From NCBI GenBank assembly GCA_038243635.1, contig JBBSQW010000004.1, positions 62,001 through 126,000 of the forward strand: 64,000 nucleotides of DNA, read 5' to 3'. A program made the position numbers and the translations under genes. The stretch comes from Pseudopedobacter sp038243635 (GTDB lineage Bacteria > Bacteroidota > Bacteroidia > Sphingobacteriales > Sphingobacteriaceae). How positions within the stretch are numbered: position 1 is the stretch's first letter; each line of letters begins with the position of its first letter. This document shows, one piece after another, positions 61,611 through 64,000 of this stretch. The notes under the pieces are model-generated. The model ran no database searches, was not told the origin of the DNA, and saw only the letters and a list, made by a program, of their open reading frames with translations.

Positions 61611-61997
61611 TTATTTATGTGGGGCTTGTTCTACCTTGTTAATTTTAAATCGTTGAACACCAGTAGGCATTTCCCATTCTACAAAAGATCCTTCTAAGTA
61701 ACCTAAAACGGCAGCACCCATTGGCGTAAAAATCGAAATCTTATTTTCTTTCATGTTTGCCTCGTTCGGCATCACTACCTGGAAATTAAACTTTTTACCA
61801 CTTTCAGTTTGCTCAATTTCAACTGTAGAATTTAAGATAATCGCTGTAGCAGGAATATCTTCAATTTTAACAATTTTTGCGTTTTTCAGCTCGTTTTCAA
61901 GCTTTTCATTATTGTGTTTAGACATGTTAGAGCTTTTTAAATGCTTTTCTAACAATAGGTGTTCTCTTTCACCGATGATGATTTGATCTTTTACCAT
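61611..61997 (-). CDS. GreA/GreB-family protein (C-terminal domain, Rnk-like)
   Basis: The 128-residue protein has the C-terminal FKBP-like domain of transcript-cleavage factors: TAIILNSTVEIEQTESGKKFNFQVV, ISIFTPMGAAVLGYLEGS, and a final FKINKVEQ. A short helical N-terminal part (about 1-45) replaces the long coiled-coil of GreA, so the catalytic acidic tip is missing. Such short relatives (Rnk type) bind RNA polymerase without stimulating cleavage. The polymerase effect is therefore likely regulatory. Single gene. Confidence 0.85.
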   Translation of the reverse strand: MVKDQIIIGEREHLLLEKHLKSSNMSKHNNEKLENELKNAKIVKIEDIPATAIILNSTVEIEQTESGKKFNFQVVMPNEANMKENKISIFTPMGAAVLGYLEGSFVEWEMPTGVQRFKINKVEQAPHK

Positions 61998-62139
61998 AAC
62001 TGGTATTAATTTAAATTGTTGACGTTTTTAATAAATTTTGGAAAAGTGATTATTGACAGCGAAGCAAGGAGTTTTTCAAAAATCTTACTCTAGAAATTTT
62101 GTCGCTGTGTTTCGAAATATAAATCACCATAATAATTTA

Positions 62140-62520
62140 TACCGCCCCATAAAGTTTATGGGGCTAAATTGATAAAGGCCTTGTTATTTGTTGGCAAAAA
62201 GTGAAATAACTTACAAAAAGACCGACAACAAGCAACCAAACGCCTGTTAAGGTCGTGATTAGTGTGCAATAATATGTAGTGGCTTTTTTTCACGATAAAG
62301 AATTTTAGAAATTAAATGATAAAGGGTAAACAAATGCCCCTTTACAAAAAAACTAAAGCGGGGCTTAAACTATAAAATTCTTGTTGTTTTTGAAAAGAAC
62401 AAAAGCAGATATGCTTTTGGTAATAAATAAAAAAACAACATGCAAAACCAATTTGCTATAACCTGTGGGTGGTATAGCTATACATCGGGTTCGATATGTT
62501 GATTTATTTAAGTACATTTT
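62140..62520. ncRNA. Hairpin-rich intergenic segment, candidate structured RNA (strand undetermined)
   Basis: Successive inverted repeats occur: GCCCCATAAA/TTTATGGGGC (62144-62164), GTTATTT/AAATAAC (62183-62210), GACC..AACA/TGTT..GGTC (62220-62254), AAGAATTTTA/TAAAATTCTT (62298-62382) enclosing GCCCCTTTA/TAAAGCGGGGC, and TGTTGTTTTT/AAAAACAACA (62382-62440) enclosing CAAAAGCA/TGCTTTTG. No protein-coding frame is convincing. It is not recognisable as tmRNA, RNase P or SRP RNA. Which strand is transcribed is not determined. Lies between the GreA/GreB-like gene and ccoI. Confidence 0.4.
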
Positions 62521-62559
62521 TTACTAATATAGATGTTTTATGATGAAGTGCAAAGAAAA

Positions 62560-62735
62560 TTAATTTTGAACAGGAGAACGATTGAATAATCTTGAATGAG
62601 GGATAGAAGTTACTGATCTACAAAAATAAAATTACAAGCTTAAACAAAAGCATACTTTTCAATGAACTATACCGCCATTGACTAATGATTAATGAACTCT
62701 TTCCACTAATGACCAATGAGCTCCTTCCTAAAGCC
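62560..62735. repeat. Degenerate AATGAACTC/CTAATGA repeats before ccoI
   Basis: Short similar units recur: cttttcaatgaacta, gactaatgattaatgaactc, ccactaatgaccaatgagctc. The same loose motif is seen at 51470-51545. Confidence 0.4.
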
Positions 62736-62740
62736 AAAAC

Positions 62741-62754
62741 TTGACCTTAGTCAC
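62741..62754. promoter_or_regulatory. Possible CRP/FNR-type half-conserved box upstream of ccoI
   Basis: TTGA-N6-TCAC matches the FNR/CRP-family palindrome TTGA-N6-TCAA at seven of eight conserved positions, about 55 bp before the predicted start. A -7-like GATTTTTG lies at 62789-62796. The match is suggestive only. Confidence 0.3.
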
Positions 62755-62810
62755 TTTTCACCAAATGCACTATCATTATTTTAAATGAGATTTTTGCCCA
62801 CCTTTGATTT

Positions 62811-64000
62811 ATGGCTGTAATTACAAAAGAGGTATGTTACCATTGTGGCGACGATTGTTCCTCTAAACTATTATTAAAAGATGATAGAATTTTTTGTTGC
62901 AATGGATGCCTAAATGTTTACAGTATCTTATCTGCTGGGAACTTACACAATTACTATAAGCTAAACAACCATCCTGGTGCGTCACAAAAAAAAGAAGGGC
63001 AACAGTTTGATTATTTAAACGTAACGGAGATTGCCGCAAAATTGGTCCACTATCAGGATAACGATAAAACCATTGTCACCTTTTATTTACCCGCAATTCA
63101 TTGTAGTTCCTGTATTTGGTTATTAGAACACCTTAATACTTTAGATTCTGGCGTAACAGAAAGTAGAGTCGACTTTCTAAAGAAACAGATTTACCTGCAA
63201 TTCAACCAAAACTATATCACTTTACAGCAAATTGCACAACTATTAACCAGTATAGGTTATGAGCCGTTAATTAGCCTGCAAGATGTAGTGAATGAAGACG
63301 TTTCGAAAAAAGATAGTTTAGTTCCTAAAATTGCTGTTGCAGGTTTCTGCTTTGGAAACGTGATGCTTTTGGCTTTCCCCGCCTATTTTGGTATTGCACC
63401 TTCCGAAAAGCATTTCGGCGAGTTTTTTAGCTTGCTAAGTTTGGCATTTTGTATTCCAGCAGTATTTTACTCGGGATTAGATTATTTTAAAAGAGCATAC
63501 ATCTCTTTAAAACAGGGTATTTTAAATATCGATTTCCCTTTAGCTTTGGGAATTGCCGTTCTTTTAATTAGAACAATTGCAGATTATAGCTTTAATGTTG
63601 GCGAAGGCTTTGCAGATACTTTAACCGGATTAGTATTTTTTCTTTTAATTGGAAAGCTGGTACAACAAAAAACTTATCATCATTTATCTTTTGAAAGAGA
63701 TTACCGTTCTTTTTTCCCGGTTGCTGTAGATGTGATTAACGAAAACGGAGAAATCAAGCCAGTTGCGCTCGAAAACATCAAAGAAGGTGACCGTATCTCG
63801 GTAAAAAACCAAGAGATTATCCCGGCTGACGCGATTCTTTTAAATGGAAACGCATTGATAGATTTCAGTTTCGTGACCGGCGAATCAAAACCTATACAGA
63901 AAGTGTTAGGTGAAATCATTTATGCTGGCGGGCGACAGACTGCGGGTTCTCTAGAGTTAGAAGTGATTAAACCCGTGTCTCAAAGTTACCTTACCGGCCT
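62811..64000 (+). CDS. ccoI: CcoI/FixI-type copper-translocating P-type ATPase (5' part; runs off right edge)
   Basis: The frame opens with ATG at 62811 and runs off the window after about 396 residues. The N-terminal zinc/copper-type motif CYHCGDDC and CCNGC is followed by an HMA domain with HCSSC at about 101-105. Membrane segments follow at about 175-265. The actuator domain contains GDRISVKNQEIIPADAILL and the VTGESKP (TGES) motif. The N-terminal cysteine-rich extension is typical of CcoI, which supplies copper to cbb3-type cytochrome oxidase. The phosphorylation (DKTGT) and ATP-binding domains lie outside the window. Confidence 0.9.
   Translation, partial: MAVITKEVCYHCGDDCSSKLLLKDDRIFCCNGCLNVYSILSAGNLHNYYKLNNHPGASQKKEGQQFDYLNVTEIAAKLVHYQDNDKTIVTFYLPAIHCSSCIWLLEHLNTLDSGVTESRVDFLKKQIYLQFNQNYITLQQIAQLLTSIGYEPLISLQDVVNEDVSKKDSLVPKIAVAGFCFGNVMLLAFPAYFGIAPSEKHFGEFFSLLSLAFCIPAVFYSGLDYFKRAYISLKQGILNIDFPLALGIAVLLIRTIADYSFNVGEGFADTLTGLVFFLLIGKLVQQKTYHHLSFERDYRSFFPVAVDVINENGEIKPVALENIKEGDRISVKNQEIIPADAILLNGNALIDFSFVTGESKPIQKVLGEIIYAGGRQTAGSLELEVIKPVSQSYLTG

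Noticed and set aside
62156..62293. Minus-strand GTG-started 45-codon frame, and an overlapping frame with a hydrophobic stretch (TTLTGVWLLVVGLFVSYF)
   Set aside because: Both run through strong hairpins, lack an ATG, and have no operon context. Kept only as an alternative explanation for the structured gap.
62485..62505. tRNA-like T-arm sequence (gggttcgatatg)
   Set aside because: The flanking bases do not form a five-base T-stem and no acceptor, D or anticodon arms fit.

Overview
The window is a stretch of Bacteroidota chromosome, most likely from the Sphingobacteriaceae (Pedobacter-like). This rests on AT-rich sequence, promoters of the Bacteroidota type (-7 box TAnnTTTG), start codons without Shine-Dalgarno sequences, and marker arrangements: CBS protein-nadK-DUF6089-uppS-bamA-two Skp/OmpH genes, ubiE followed by porT (type IX secretion), a dicluster ferredoxin divergent from a LuxC-type acyl-CoA reductase, and pyrE followed by an SRPBCC protein. 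The species call is inference. I found no rRNA, tRNA, prophage, insertion sequence or CRISPR array.

Layout. 1-7.4 kb: 5' part of a trans-sulfuration enzyme (runs off the left edge), proS, a Tyr/Asn/Gly-rich lipoprotein with a FadL-like porin, dinB, and a DtxR/MntR regulator. 7.4-12 kb: ferredoxin and acyl-CoA reductase, a small protein coupled to ftsE, grpE and dnaJ. 12-18 kb: chrA, a TPR protein, etfB/etfA, a bifunctional nuclease, and a nucleoside-type MFS transporter. 18-24 kb: gltD/gltB. 24.7-26.1 kb: gmhB, then a compact HTH-MNT-HEPN (MntA/HepT-like) toxin-antitoxin module. 26-31.6 kb: a frameshifted YpdA-type reductase, iscX, a 2Fe-2S ferredoxin, a DUF2520 protein, and ccmF/ccmE with a CXXXY-type CcmE. 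31.7-43.3 kb: murI, the envelope-biogenesis cluster, an alpha/beta hydrolase, YqeY, an SDR, porT and ubiE. 43.5-51.4 kb: an accessory region with five glycosyltransferases, an RsbU/RsbV/RsbW-like partner-switching set, and a 43-residue ORF with a double-glycine leader motif. 51.5-57 kb: NUDIX, a decayed gene, pyrE and its followers, and a small operon of unrecognised envelope proteins. 57-64 kb: clpB, a histidine-kinase-like protein lacking the ATPase domain, an AhpD-like protein, a GreA/GreB-type factor, a hairpin-rich 0.8 kb gap, and the start of a CcoI-type copper P-type ATPase.

How it works together. Much of the window is housekeeping: outer-membrane assembly (BamA with Skp chaperones), cell-wall precursors (UppS, MurI), protein quality control (GrpE, DnaJ, ClpB), respiratory maturation (CcmE/F, EtfAB, menaquinone methylation, CcoI) and nitrogen assimilation (GltBD). 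The most interesting accessory elements are the three-gene HTH-MNT-HEPN module, the partner-switch genes joined to glycosyltransferases with a GG-leader peptide at the end, and the structured gap at 62.1-62.5 kb. Several gaps hold short repeats, including a palindromic element read in frame at the N-terminus of the first gene. Functions are read from sequence motifs and context only; no database search was run.
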